Notes under the pieces: generated by a model | What the model saw: only the letters and a program-made list of their open reading frames with translations | Told to the model about the DNA's origin: nothing | Databases searched by the model: none | Program-made: the position numbers and the translations under genes | In this document: positions 6,964 through 16,163 of the stretch, in pieces | Layout: each line of letters begins with the position of its first letter | Position numbering within the stretch: position 1 is the first letter of the stretch | NCBI GenBank assembly: GCA_039196715.1 | Contig: JBCCUP010000003.1 | Location: forward strand, 1 to 34,096 | Direction of reading: 5' to 3' | From: Pseudomonadota bacterium | GTDB lineage: Bacteria > Pseudomonadota > Gammaproteobacteria > CALCKW01 | DNA length: 34,096 nucleotides

Positions 6964-9900
6964 TCAGCCGGCGACCGGTTGCAGCAACTCGATGACCTGC
7001 TCCTCGGTCAACTCGGTTGGCAGGGCGTCACCCTGCTCCACCAGGCCGGTGGCGAGCGCCCGTTTTCGCGCCTGGAGCTCGAGGATTTTTTCCTCCACCG
7101 TCGAGGAGGCGATCAATCTGTACACAAACACCGTTTGCGTCTGACCGATGCGGTGTGCCCGGTCGATCGCCTGTTGCTCGGCGGCCGGGTTCCACCAGGG
7201 GTCGAACAACACCACGGTGTCCGCCCGCGTCAGGTTCAAGCCCACACCGCCGGCCTTCAGGCTGATCAGGAACACCCCGACCTCGCCGGACTGGAAGCGG
7301 TCGATCAACTCCTCCCGGCGGCGACTGCGTCCGGTGAGGCTGACGAAATCGATCTGCCGCTCGCGCAGGGCGTCGCCGATCAGGTCGAGCATCGAGGCGA
7401 ACTGCGAGAAGACCAGCACGCTGCGTTTTTCCGCCTGCAGCGTTTCGACCAGTTCGAGCAAGTGCTCGAGCTTGGCTGACCCGGCCGCATCGCGCTCACC
7501 GTAGCTCGGCGGCAGCAAGCGTGGGTCACAGCACGCCTGGCGCAGTTTCAGCAAGGCATCGAGCACCATGATCTGGCTGCCGGCGAGCCCCCGGCTGAAC
7601 AAGGCGTCGCGCACCCGGCTCTCCATCAGCGCCCGCACCGCCTCGTACAGCGCCTTCTGCCTGGACGTCAACTCGAGCCGTTGCACCATCTCGTTTCGCG
7701 CCGGCAGGTCACGTGCGACGACGTCCTTGGTGCGACGCAGAATGAACGGCGCCGTTCGCCGTCGCAGTCGCGCCAGGGCGCCGGTGTCCGCCTGTTTTTC
7801 GATCGGGTCACGAAACAGCCGACGGAAGGTTTCCTTGTCCCCGAGAAACCCCGGCATCAGGAAGTCGAACAGCGCCCAGAGCTCACCGGTGTGGTTCTCG
7901 ACCGGTGTCCCGGAGAGGCAGAGCTTGCGCTCGGCGCGCAGCTCGCGCACGGCGCGGGCTGTCTTGCTGCCCGGGTTCTTGACCCACTGGGCCTCGTCCA
8001 GCACCACCAGCGCCCAGGGCTGGTCGGTCAGTGCATCGACGTCCCGCTGCACCACGGCGTAGCTCGCAATGGCAATGTCACACTCGTCGAGGGCTGCGTA
8101 GCTCGCCTTGCGGTCCGGCCCCGAGAGCACGACGACCGCAAACGAGGGCACGAAGGCTGCACACTCGCGTGCCCAGTTGCCGACCACGCTGGTCGGTGTG
8201 ACCACCAACACCGGCCCGCGCAACCGTCCGGCCTGGCGTTCGTCCAGGACATGGGCGAGGGTCTGAACGGTTTTGCCAAGGCCCATGTCATCCGCCAGGA
8301 TGCCGCCCATGCCGGTGTCGGCGAGGAAGGTCAGCCAGCCCAGTCCCTCGCGCTGGTAGGGCCGCAACTCGGCTTGAAACCCCGGCGGGGCATCCCGTTC
8401 GGCGGTGGCGGCATTGGCGCGCAGTGCCGTCGCGAGCTGCTGCAGGGCGGCTGGCGGCCGCCAGGGCCGCGTCGGCAGCTCGTTGAGCACGGCATCGAGT
8501 TGCGCGTAGCCAGCGCGCGGCAGTTGCATGCGCGTCTCGACATCGGCGAGCACGTCGGCCAGATTCACCACGAGGGGGCGTAGCACGCCCGCGGGGATAC
8601 GCAGTTCGCGCTGGTCCACCACACCCAGCGACACAGGCGCCCCGTCGTCGAGTTGCTCGAGTGGCTCGGTGCGCAGGCCGTGCTGCTGCAACCAACGCGC
8701 CAGCAGCGGCAACAGCGGGATCGACTCCTCGCCGACGTCCACGGTCAGGCCGACCGAGAACCACCCCGCCGCATCACCAGCCTGCTGAAAATCGACGTTC
8801 AGGTCGACAATGTCGTGCCGTTCGAAGCGAAGCTCGTCGGGCAGCTCAACCCGCCAGCCCTGCTCGATGAGCTTGGGCACCGAGACGGTCGAGAACTCGA
8901 CCCAGCCGGGGTGATCCGCCCAGACCGGGGGTTGCGCGTGCAGCGGCACGAACACCGCCGGGGTGTCAAACACCGGGGCACTGTCGGTGTCCCGCAGGTG
9001 CGCTGCCACGTCCTCGGCATCGAGCAGGCGCCCGTCGGGCAACACCAGCGAGAGGTCCGCGTGGTCGAGCGCATCGCGCAGCCAGGCAATCTCGGCCTCG
9101 CGGTCGCGCGCCTGCCAACGGCGTTTGTCCGGGTCGTAGCTGCGTTCCCGATCGACCTGCAACGGCAAGCTGCCGATCGGGTAATCGACGGTGGCGTGCA
9201 GCGCGTACCCCCGACCGGGTTCACTGCGGGCGACGAGGGCAGCGCGGCTGGCCCGCCCCGGCAGGGTTTCGGCGTCCCGTGCCTGCGCGGAGAGCGCGAG
9301 GACGAGCTCGTTGCGACAGATGTTCGGGATCTGCGCTTCGACCAGGCGCCGCTGGTCCGGGTCGAGCAACGGCAACTGCATGATGTCCTGTACGTTGCGC
9401 TCGGTGAGGCTTGTTCGCACCGGGCCCACGCGCCCGGCGAGCCGGTCGACGTACCAGAAGCCGTTGTCGCTGCGCACCAGCCTCAAACGCTCGCCGAGCG
9501 CCGCACCACCGAGTTTCAGGCCGAGCCGACCGCCGGCGTCCGAGACCCACGCCGGTTCCAGGGTCCGCACCCCGCCGTCGACCAACGGCCGACCGGCGTC
9601 GTCGATTTCACCGATGCCGAGCGCGAGCAGGCGCCGCAGCACCGTGGCCACCAGTGGCGGCGGCAGGCGGCAATCGAGCTGGCGGCTGTTGTAGAGGCTG
9701 CCCTGCAAGCTGATGAAGAGATCGAGCAGCTGCAGCTGCTCCTCGGGCAGCTCGGTGTCCAGAGGCCGCGCCAACGCGAGCTTCTTGCCGCGGCTCCATG
9801 CGCCGCTCTGCAAGCGGGAGCAGACGCGACCGGAGATGCGAACGGCGACGATGGCACTGCCCGGTTCGAGCGACAGCGCAAACTTGAGCGTGGCACGCGC

Positions 9901-10311
9901 GGTGTCCGGCGTGTTCGTATCGCTCTGCTCCAGTGACGCCAGCACATCCAGGACATGCGTCACATCGCGGTCGTCGCGGGGTTGCAGTGCGGTCTGCCCG
10001 TCGAAGGCCCCTTCGAGCACCATGTGGCCGAAAAACGCCGCCGCAACGTACTTGTTTGGCGCCGCCTCCACTCCGGCGGCGCTCTGGGGCACCACACGCG
10101 TGCCCGACGTGTCGGTTTCCACCCGGAGGCTGACGGTGTGGGTCTCGTCGCCGCGCACCGTGGCGACGATCAGCGATTCGTCCTCACTGCGCTCGAAGCG
10201 CACGCGGCCCTGCTCGAAGTAGGCGATGCCACGCCGCAGCACTTGCGGGTTGAAGTGCAACCCCACCTCTGACATGACACCGAGTAAGGCGTCAATTTCA
10301 GCCTGCTGCAC
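6964..10311 (-). CDS. SNF2-family DEAD/DEAH-box ATPase
   Basis: 1115 residues. The C-terminal half is a SWI2/SNF2 motor: LRPYQREGLGWL, Walker A DDMGLGKT (about residue 673), DEAQ box (about 773), SGTPVENH, helicase-C with LISLKAGGVGLNLT and FDPWWNPAAEQQAIDRAHR (about 1047). The N-terminal half matches in outline the region found in bacterial SNF2 proteins with a SWIM zinc finger (residues about 20-60, RGIAYFEQGRV followed by a VRG strand), but the expected Cys-x-Cys and Cys-x-His pairs are absent. Bacterial members are thought to translocate on DNA and to remodel protein-DNA complexes such as RNA polymerase; the substrate here is unknown. The start is GTG 10311 with GAGG 7 nt upstream. It lies 44 nt behind batD on the same strand and may be read through from that operon. 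Confidence 0.93.
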   Translation of the reverse strand: MQQAEIDALLGVMSEVGLHFNPQVLRRGIAYFEQGRVRFERSEDESLIVATVRGDETHTVSLRVETDTSGTRVVPQSAAGVEAAPNKYVAAAFFGHMVLEGAFDGQTALQPRDDRDVTHVLDVLASLEQSDTNTPDTARATLKFALSLEPGSAIVAVRISGRVCSRLQSGAWSRGKKLALARPLDTELPEEQLQLLDLFISLQGSLYNSRQLDCRLPPPLVATVLRRLLALGIGEIDDAGRPLVDGGVRTLEPAWVSDAGGRLGLKLGGAALGERLRLVRSDNGFWYVDRLAGRVGPVRTSLTERNVQDIMQLPLLDPDQRRLVEAQIPNICRNELVLALSAQARDAETLPGRASRAALVARSEPGRGYALHATVDYPIGSLPLQVDRERSYDPDKRRWQARDREAEIAWLRDALDHADLSLVLPDGRLLDAEDVAAHLRDTDSAPVFDTPAVFVPLHAQPPVWADHPGWVEFSTVSVPKLIEQGWRVELPDELRFERHDIVDLNVDFQQAGDAAGWFSVGLTVDVGEESIPLLPLLARWLQQHGLRTEPLEQLDDGAPVSLGVVDQRELRIPAGVLRPLVVNLADVLADVETRMQLPRAGYAQLDAVLNELPTRPWRPPAALQQLATALRANAATAERDAPPGFQAELRPYQREGLGWLTFLADTGMGGILADDMGLGKTVQTLAHVLDERQAGRLRGPVLVVTPTSVVGNWARECAAFVPSFAVVVLSGPDRKASYAALDECDIAIASYAVVQRDVDALTDQPWALVVLDEAQWVKNPGSKTARAVRELRAERKLCLSGTPVENHTGELWALFDFLMPGFLGDKETFRRLFRDPIEKQADTGALARLRRRTAPFILRRTKDVVARDLPARNEMVQRLELTSRQKALYEAVRALMESRVRDALFSRGLAGSQIMVLDALLKLRQACCDPRLLPPSYGERDAAGSAKLEHLLELVETLQAEKRSVLVFSQFASMLDLIGDALRERQIDFVSLTGRSRRREELIDRFQSGEVGVFLISLKAGGVGLNLTRADTVVLFDPWWNPAAEQQAIDRAHRIGQTQTVFVYRLIASSTVEEKILELQARKRALATGLVEQGDALPTELTEEQVIELLQPVAG

Positions 10312-10355
10312 GAAGGTGCCTCGAGAGCGTTAAACCGGACATGTTACCGTTTTTT

Positions 10356-12083
10356 TCAGTCTGCAGAGTGTGCCGCGCTGTCCCACGCCGCACCGAGCGA
10401 CGGCAGGGCACCGGCCGACCGCTGTTCGGGCGTCGGCGCCGTGTGTTGCACCGGCACGCGCGCGAGATCACGTGCCAGTGTTGGGTCTCGCCACGCCCCG
10501 TCACTCGCTGCGTGCAGGGCGCGGTCGAGAGCGCGCACGCGGTCTGCCAGTGCTCCGTGGCGGCCAAGCCGGTCGGCCACGCCTTGCAGCGAGCGTGGCC
10601 TTGCCACCGGCCAGACCCGAGACGCCCAGTGCAACAGCGCCTGCTCGGCCGATGTGCGGTCACCGTGTCGCATGGCCCGGGCGAGCACGCGGCGCGCCGC
10701 ATGTGGGCTGTCACGGTACCGACGCCACAAGCGGCGGCCGAAGAACGCACAGCCGACGGCCCCCGCGACGAGCATGACCACGGGCGCCGCGCCGGCCAAC
10801 AGCGACGCCCAGTCGATGGCGGAGAGCCGCTGCCAGACCGTGGCCCGTGCCGACGGCGCCGGCACCGGATTCGGCGTCGCCGCCGTCGACTCGCCCGCGT
10901 CCGGTTGGGCTGGCGTGGGCAGCGCCGGCGAAGCCTTGTCGGCCGCGTGGCCCACCGCCGGTAACACGGCGAGGCTCGGCACGGTCACCGTCGTGCGTTG
11001 TGTTGCGTTGTCGGTGGTGCTCCACCACGCAACCGTCAGTGGCGGCACAGCCAACTCGCCGCTCGCGGTGGGCACGATCTGGTGTCGGACCCGCCGCTGC
11101 CCGACCAGACCGCTGGACAGGCTCTGTTGACCGGTTTCAGACCGCCCAGGGTAGCGTTTGGCATCCATGACCTCCGGCAACGGCAACTCCGGCAGCAACG
11201 ACGCCTGGACGCCGTGGGCCGTGAGCACGATCTCCAGCGTCACAGGGTCGCCCACCCGCACCGCCTCGGCCTCTCGCCAGTTGGCGGTCAGGCTCAGCGT
11301 GGCGGCAGGCAGCCACCAGCCGGCGTCCACCGGGGCGGGTTGCACGTCGAGCTGCACGCGCTCGCTGCGCAGTCGAATCTGCCGTGTGCGGCGGTTGAAA
11401 AACGAGGTGTTGTCGGTGTCGGCAGCCACCCTCGCCAGCAGGCGAACCGGGTCGAGCGTGATCTCGCCGCTGCGCTGCGGGAACAGCGCGTAGCGCCGTT
11501 CGTGGACATCCCACGACAGGCCGTCGCGCGTTTCCCGATAGCTGCGGTCCGTACCCAGCCGTTCGAGTGCAACACCGTCGGCGAGCGGCTCGGTCAGGCT
11601 GCCGTCGATCACCGGCGTGCGCTGAAAAATGCGCACGGTGTAAAGCACCTGCTGTTGCACCCAGGGTGTCGTCGTGGACACCTCGACCTCGATGAAATGG
11701 CTGAGATCACTCGGGTCGAGCGCGTCGTTGCGCACGACCGTCAGTGTCTGCGGTTCAGACACACTGCCGTTGAAACTCAGGCTTGGCACCACCAACTCGC
11801 CGGTGCGGAGCGGTGCGAGCTGCAGGGTGAGGATCTGGCGGACCCGGATTTCACCGTTGACGATGCGGGTGTGGTGACTTCGCGAACGCCCGACAATGTC
11901 GAAATCCGCCGATAACGGCGACATGTCGGGTTCCAGCTGAGGCTCACCGCTGTACGCGAGTGTCAAGGCGACGGTCTCGTGCTCCTGGATGCGTGTGGTG
12001 TCGAGCTGGGCGACCAGCGCCGGTGACCCGTGGGCGAGCGTGGCCCACCACACCGTCGCAACCAGCGTGACAAGGCCGCGCAT
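10356..12083 (-). CDS. batD: BatD family protein (oxygen-tolerance domain)
   Basis: 575 residues starting at ATG 12083, which shares its A with the upstream stop (TGATG). Residues 1-19 form a signal peptide (hydrophobic VTLVATVWW, cleavage near AHG-SP). A long beta-rich periplasmic part follows (about 20-430), with the family pattern of quantities such as FDIVGRSRSHHTRIVNG near residue 65, then a single membrane segment (about 450-470, APVVMLVAGAVGCAFFG) and a cytoplasmic tail of about 100 residues with helical content. It is the last gene of the moxR-bat operon. BatD proteins are thought to form part of a membrane complex with BatA/BatB; biochemical function is not settled. The tail is rich in Arg and Ala and looks soluble. 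Confidence 0.85.
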   Translation of the reverse strand: MRGLVTLVATVWWATLAHGSPALVAQLDTTRIQEHETVALTLAYSGEPQLEPDMSPLSADFDIVGRSRSHHTRIVNGEIRVRQILTLQLAPLRTGELVVPSLSFNGSVSEPQTLTVVRNDALDPSDLSHFIEVEVSTTTPWVQQQVLYTVRIFQRTPVIDGSLTEPLADGVALERLGTDRSYRETRDGLSWDVHERRYALFPQRSGEITLDPVRLLARVAADTDNTSFFNRRTRQIRLRSERVQLDVQPAPVDAGWWLPAATLSLTANWREAEAVRVGDPVTLEIVLTAHGVQASLLPELPLPEVMDAKRYPGRSETGQQSLSSGLVGQRRVRHQIVPTASGELAVPPLTVAWWSTTDNATQRTTVTVPSLAVLPAVGHAADKASPALPTPAQPDAGESTAATPNPVPAPSARATVWQRLSAIDWASLLAGAAPVVMLVAGAVGCAFFGRRLWRRYRDSPHAARRVLARAMRHGDRTSAEQALLHWASRVWPVARPRSLQGVADRLGRHGALADRVRALDRALHAASDGAWRDPTLARDLARVPVQHTAPTPEQRSAGALPSLGAAWDSAAHSAD

Positions 12084-12814
12084 CACCACGGTCTTGGCGC
12101 GTCGGTCGCGCCGCCATGGCGACGCTGGTGTTCACGCACGATGCGGGCCCGCAGCAGCCCGGCCGGATCATCCGGCACCCGCCGCAAGAGCTGGTCGGTC
12201 GCTTGCTGCGATTCGCGCTCGGTGCGGGCATCCTCCGGCGCCGGCACAGGTTCGGCACCGTCCGCGTCGGGCGGGGTGCCCTCGTCGGGCGAGGGCTGCG
12301 GCGGGCTGTCGCCGCTGTCCTCGGCCTCGCCGTCTCCGTTCGGGTCCTGTGCCGTCGCCGCCGAGGGCGTTTCAGATTCACTCGCCTCGCCGCCCTCGCC
12401 CGATTGCGGCTCCGACGGTGCCTGTTGTTGCAAGGCCAACAATTGCTCCGCAATCGCTTTGTTGTGTGCTGTGTCTGCCGGTGGGTGCGGAAGTTCCATC
12501 GCCCGGTCAAACGCCTGTATCGCACGCGTGTAGTCACCGAGCCGGGTCAACGTCGTGCCAAGGTTGTATTCACTGGCCGCATCGCCCAGCGACTGCCAGA
12601 TCGCCAATGCACCCGCTGTGTCACCGGCGTTGTGCAGCGCCATGGCCCGGTGCGGTGCCGACTCGAACACCTGCGCAGCGGCCTCGGGCTGGCCCTGCCG
12701 CATCAGTGCCTGTCCGGTTTGATCGGGCCGCGCAAACGGGCTCGCTGCCACCACACCGGTGCAGATCAGCACCAGCAGCGTCGTCACACGCTGAGCGGCG
12801 GCCACCCGGCTCAC
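12083..12814 (-). CDS. TPR-repeat membrane protein (BatC/BatE type)
   Basis: 243 residues. The start is taken as GTG 12814, because it overlaps the batB stop as GTGA and puts the hydrophobic segment (about 9-25, RVTTLLVLICTGVVAAS) at the N-terminus as a signal or anchor; a longer start at 12874 lies within batB. Residues about 30-112 hold tetratricopeptide repeats (ASEYNLGTTLTRLGDYTRAIQAFDRAME). Residues about 130-215 are a low-complexity acidic Glu/Ser/Pro/Asp region, followed by a basic amphipathic end (QQATDQLLRRVPDDPAGLLRAR) that resembles the C-terminal motif seen after the TPR in gammaproteobacterial VWA-TPR fusions. In many relatives this TPR part is fused to the VWA protein; here it is separate. 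It probably acts as a periplasmic scaffold. Confidence 0.8.
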   Translation of the reverse strand: MSRVAAAQRVTTLLVLICTGVVAASPFARPDQTGQALMRQGQPEAAAQVFESAPHRAMALHNAGDTAGALAIWQSLGDAASEYNLGTTLTRLGDYTRAIQAFDRAMELPHPPADTAHNKAIAEQLLALQQQAPSEPQSGEGGEASESETPSAATAQDPNGDGEAEDSGDSPPQPSPDEGTPPDADGAEPVPAPEDARTERESQQATDQLLRRVPDDPAGLLRARIVREHQRRHGGATDAPRPW

Positions 12815-13788
12815 ACCACCACCCCCCGACGGGCCAGCGCGCAGACTGGCAGCAATGCCAGCCAGAGCAGCCATGCACCGTCGTCGCGCCAGAGCGTCGC
12901 TGTGTTAGCCTCGCGGTTTCCAGCCGCACTCGCCCCGGCTGCGGACAGCACGCTCTCCACCGCCACCGCTCCGTGGTCAAGTCGGACCACGCGCCCGCCA
13001 CCAGCGCGGGCCAGCGCCGCGAGGCTGTCGTGCGCCGGGTCTACGGACACCGGCGCCCCGGCGGCGTCCCGAAGCACACTCTGCCCGATCGGCACAGTCA
13101 CCGTAGACTCCGTCCCCACCGAGACCACGCTCACCGACACCCCGTTGCGGGCCATGCTCGCAGCGCGCGCAACGGCGGCGTCGGATGCCGCACTGTCGCT
13201 GATCAGCACCACATCGCCGGCACGCGCATAGGCCTGGGCAATGACCTCCTCGGCACGCGCCAGGGCCCCGTCCACATCGGCCCCCTGCGCCGGCACCATG
13301 TGCGGGGTGATCAGAGGCACCATGTGGGTCAGCGTGCTGGTGTCGTCGGTCACCGGCGTCAGTGTGTACGGGTAGGCCCCGAATCCGATCAAGGCCACAG
13401 GGCGGTCACGCGATTGCTCGAGCAGATCGAGCAGTTTCAACCGGGCCTGCGCCATCCTCGACGGTCGCAGGTCTGTCGCCGCCATCGAGCGTGACATGTC
13501 GAGCACGAACACCCGCACCCGGCCTTCGCGATCGACCGGCACCTCGGTCTTCGTCCAACTCGGTCCAGACAGCGCCACCACGCAGATCAGCCCCAACAGC
13601 AGCAGCATCAACACCGCACTCAGACTGCCGCCACTGCGCTTGGCCAACATCGGTTGCAGCAAGTGCGCGTCGACAAACCCACCCCAACCGCCGTCCGCTC
13701 GTCGATGCAGCCAGAACAGCGCGATCCAGAGCAGAGCCACCGGGGCCAACACCAGCCAGTCGGGCCGCAGGAACTGGGGCGCGCTCAT
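12811..13788 (-). CDS. batB: VWA-domain membrane protein (BatB-like)
   Basis: 325 residues from ATG 13788, which overlaps the preceding gene as ATGA; an upstream start at 13803 is less likely. Two membrane segments are near the N-terminus (about 10-27 and 55-74), then a von Willebrand factor A domain with the metal-ion motif DMSRS (97-101), and a C-terminal membrane segment (WLLWLALLPVCALA). The third MIDAS element, normally a Thr, reads GADVDGAL, so Thr appears replaced by Ala or Asp; the fourth reads LISDSAAS. The metal site may therefore be weakened. Such proteins partner BatA and MoxR ATPases at the inner membrane. Confidence 0.85.
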   Translation of the reverse strand: MSAPQFLRPDWLVLAPVALLWIALFWLHRRADGGWGGFVDAHLLQPMLAKRSGGSLSAVLMLLLLGLICVVALSGPSWTKTEVPVDREGRVRVFVLDMSRSMAATDLRPSRMAQARLKLLDLLEQSRDRPVALIGFGAYPYTLTPVTDDTSTLTHMVPLITPHMVPAQGADVDGALARAEEVIAQAYARAGDVVLISDSAASDAAVARAASMARNGVSVSVVSVGTESTVTVPIGQSVLRDAAGAPVSVDPAHDSLAALARAGGGRVVRLDHGAVAVESVLSAAGASAAGNREANTATLWRDDGAWLLWLALLPVCALARRGVVV

Positions 13789-14747
13789 ACCGCGCTCCAC
13801 CAACGCAAGGCCAGGCCGAGCGAGAACAGGCCCAGCGCAGCGCCAAGCGCGAGATGGAACAGCGGTTGCCGCGGTTTCACCAACGGCGCATCGGCGTTGC
13901 TAGGCTCGAGTCGGTCAATGCGCTCGTACACAGCCGTCAGGTCATCGGTGTTCGCCGCCCGAAAGTACTGCCCCCCGGTGCGTTCGGCGATTTCGACCAG
14001 TGCGTTTTCATCGATGGGCGTGCTGTTGACGCGACTGCCGAACAGCGGTTGTTGTGCGCCACCGACGCCGATCGTGTGCACCCGCACGCCGAACCGCGTG
14101 GCCAGCGTGATTGCGTCGGCCACCGACAATTCGCCGGAGGTGTTGCTGCCGTCGGTCAACAGCACGATGACGCGCGCGTCCACCGGCCGGTCCTTGAGCC
14201 GCTTGATCGACAATCCGATCGCGTCGCCGATCGAGGTCGAGCGCCCCGCCAGGCCGACAATCGCATCGCGCAGGAACCAGCTCACGCTGTCGAGGTCGAA
14301 CGTGAGCGGCACCTGCACATAGGCGCGTTCGGCAAACACGACGAGGCCAACACGGTCACCGACGCGGCGACGGGTGAAATCGCTGGCAACCTCACGCACC
14401 GCGGCTATGCGGCTCATGCGACGACCCTGCCAGACGAAATCGCGCTCCTCCATGCTGCCCGATATGTCCATGGCCATGATCAGGTCACGGCCTGTCTGAG
14501 GAAGCGCAAGCGTGTCTCCAAGTCGGTGGGGTTGGCACAATGCGCCGACCAGGCACAGCCAGGCGAGCACGATCAGCAACGCGCTGCTGCGACCCCGCAA
14601 GGAGACACCCGAGGTGACAAAAACGCCTGTGCGCGGCACGCGCAAGGCAACCACCGAGCCCGCCGCGGGGCGCGTCAGGCGCCGCACCAACCACGGCAGT
14701 GGCAACACCAGCGCCGCCAGCGGCAATCCGAAGTGCAACTCAGCCAC
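13785..14747 (-). CDS. batA: VWA-domain membrane protein (BatA-like)
   Basis: 320 residues from GTG 14747, chosen because the protein then begins with the family-like AELHFGLPLAALVLPLPWL segment; the ATG at 14822 would add 25 residues lying inside the upstream gene. Overlap with the DUF4381 gene is 8 nt. Membrane segments: about 7-21, 55-71 and at the C-terminus (LGAALGLFSLGLALRWW). The VWA domain carries a complete-looking metal site: DISGS (94-98), a Thr in RSTSIGDAI, and TDGSN. Proteins of this type are presented to or remodelled by MoxR AAA+ proteins. The end overlaps batB by 4 nt. Confidence 0.87.
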   Translation of the reverse strand: MAELHFGLPLAALVLPLPWLVRRLTRPAAGSVVALRVPRTGVFVTSGVSLRGRSSALLIVLAWLCLVGALCQPHRLGDTLALPQTGRDLIMAMDISGSMEERDFVWQGRRMSRIAAVREVASDFTRRRVGDRVGLVVFAERAYVQVPLTFDLDSVSWFLRDAIVGLAGRSTSIGDAIGLSIKRLKDRPVDARVIVLLTDGSNTSGELSVADAITLATRFGVRVHTIGVGGAQQPLFGSRVNSTPIDENALVEIAERTGGQYFRAANTDDLTAVYERIDRLEPSNADAPLVKPRQPLFHLALGAALGLFSLGLALRWWSAV

Positions 14748-15288
14748 GGCGAAGTGCGCCAGCGGTGGCGCTGCCCACCCGTGCGGTGTTCGGCGCACGG
14801 CGAACACGGCGCAACAACGCACGCGCGAGCGCGATCAGCTCGCGCACGTCGGCCTCCGCCGGTTCGTCTGCACGAAACGGTTGTTCGACGAGGCGGCGAC
14901 CGGCTCCGTGCGTAAACGCGTTGCTGCCGCTGAGTCGGTCGAGCATATCCAGCCAGGCTCTGCCGTGCACGCGCGCAACCGTGCTTCGCCCGAGCTGCAA
15001 TATGGCGATGCGGCGCAGCAGCACCGAGACCCGGGACACGAGCGACACGTGCGAGACCCCGCTGTCGAGTTCGCGTTCAATCCGGTCCAGTTCGGCGTGT
15101 GCCTGTCGGCGCCACCGGCGCTGCGCCACGGCGTCACGGTAACGGCGGACGGCCCAGACCACCGCGATCAACAGCAAGCCGCACAGGGCCCACCAGCCCC
15201 AGGCGGGTGGCCACCAACTGATCGCGGGCGGCGAGGCGAGGTCGGCCAGCTGCGCCAGCAGGGCTGCGGTGTCCGGGCTGCCGTTCAC
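14740..15288 (-). CDS. DUF4381 domain-containing membrane protein
   Basis: 182 residues from GTG 15288, whose GTGA overlaps the DUF58 stop. It has one membrane segment (about 31-48, WWALCGLLLIAVVWAVR) after a Pro/Trp motif (SPPAISWWPPAWGWW) typical of DUF4381, then a cytoplasmic helical domain rich in Arg and Leu with the conserved GRAWLDMLDR motif. DUF4381 proteins occur almost only between DUF58 and VWA genes of MoxR operons; their role is unknown, presumably as an inner-membrane component of the Bat complex. Confidence 0.85.
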   Translation of the reverse strand: MNGSPDTAALLAQLADLASPPAISWWPPAWGWWALCGLLLIAVVWAVRRYRDAVAQRRWRRQAHAELDRIERELDSGVSHVSLVSRVSVLLRRIAILQLGRSTVARVHGRAWLDMLDRLSGSNAFTHGAGRRLVEQPFRADEPAEADVRELIALARALLRRVRRAPNTARVGSATAGALRRG

Positions 15289-16163
15289 GTGCCGCGGCCC
15301 GTGGCGAGCAGACGCCGCAGCGCCTGCGGGTCACCGTCAACCGTCGACACCTGTGCGTAGCGGTGCGACGGGCGAGCGCACGCAGACTCGAGCGCAGCGA
15401 CCTGCGCAGCATGGCGGTCGGCATGCTGTTGACGGGCGCGCCGAGTGACGGCCAGACGGCGCTGGCCTCGGCTGTCGCGTACCCAGGCGCTGCGCGTCGG
15501 CAGGGCGCTGTCGAGCGGATCCACCAGGTGCCAGCAGGTCACCGATACGCGTGGCGGCAGCACGGGTTCACCGTCGGCAAAATCGCTGATCACGTGCCAA
15601 TCCGCTTTGGACGCCACACCCCGCCCGATGCCGCGCAGGCTGTCAGCCAGTGTTTGGGTTTCCGCCTCGGGCGCGGCCGCATGCCTGGCCACAAGCGCGT
15701 GGCAGAGCCGCCGAACACCGGATTCCTGCGCCACGTCCGCCAGACGTTGGACGTGATTGTCGGTGAGGATCCAGGCGCCGACGCGGTCGCCCGCCTGCCA
15801 TGCCCGCCAGCCGAGGCCAGCCGCGAGGCGCGCGGCCAGAACCGATTTGAAACAGGTCCGGGTGCCGAAACGCAAGGCACGGCGCAGGTCGACCATCAAG
15901 TACACCGCGCGCGCGCGCTCGTCCTCGAACACTTTGACGTGGGTTTGCCCTCGACGCGCGGTGACCTTCCAATCGATTGCCCGGACCTCGTCACCGGGCT
16001 GGTAGCGCCGCACCTCGGCGACGTCCAGCCCGCGCGACACCGCCGTGTTGACCGACTGACCGTCGGTTCGCGGGCGGTTTTCCCCAGCACGCGGTGTGTG
16101 GCGCAGACCCCGCATGGCGATCAGCTCCGCGAGTGACACGTCCACGCCTACACGGTGTGTCAC
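15285..16163 (-). CDS. DUF58 domain-containing protein
   Basis: 292 residues from GTG 16163, overlapping the moxR stop by 4 nt. The signature GLDVAEVRRYQPGDEVR followed by IDWKVTARRG (about residues 45-72) and VKVFEDERARAVYLMVD identifies DUF58, whose C-terminal part has a VWA-like fold. There is no membrane segment, while many DUF58 proteins have two, so this is a soluble version. These proteins are encoded next to MoxR ATPases and probably act as adaptors; the activity is not established. Confidence 0.9.
   Translation of the reverse strand: MTHRVGVDVSLAELIAMRGLRHTPRAGENRPRTDGQSVNTAVSRGLDVAEVRRYQPGDEVRAIDWKVTARRGQTHVKVFEDERARAVYLMVDLRRALRFGTRTCFKSVLAARLAAGLGWRAWQAGDRVGAWILTDNHVQRLADVAQESGVRRLCHALVARHAAAPEAETQTLADSLRGIGRGVASKADWHVISDFADGEPVLPPRVSVTCWHLVDPLDSALPTRSAWVRDSRGQRRLAVTRRARQQHADRHAAQVAALESACARPSHRYAQVSTVDGDPQALRRLLATGRGT

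Noticed and set aside
10349-10356. T tract after batD as an intrinsic terminator
   Set aside because: The T run is on the plus strand, while batD and the SNF2 gene are on the minus strand where it reads as A; the nearby stem is only about 3 bp.
11989-13494. Long plus-strand open frame across the bat genes
   Set aside because: Antisense to batD, the TPR gene and batB, which are supported by domains and by codon overlaps; the translation is Arg/Pro/His-rich noise.
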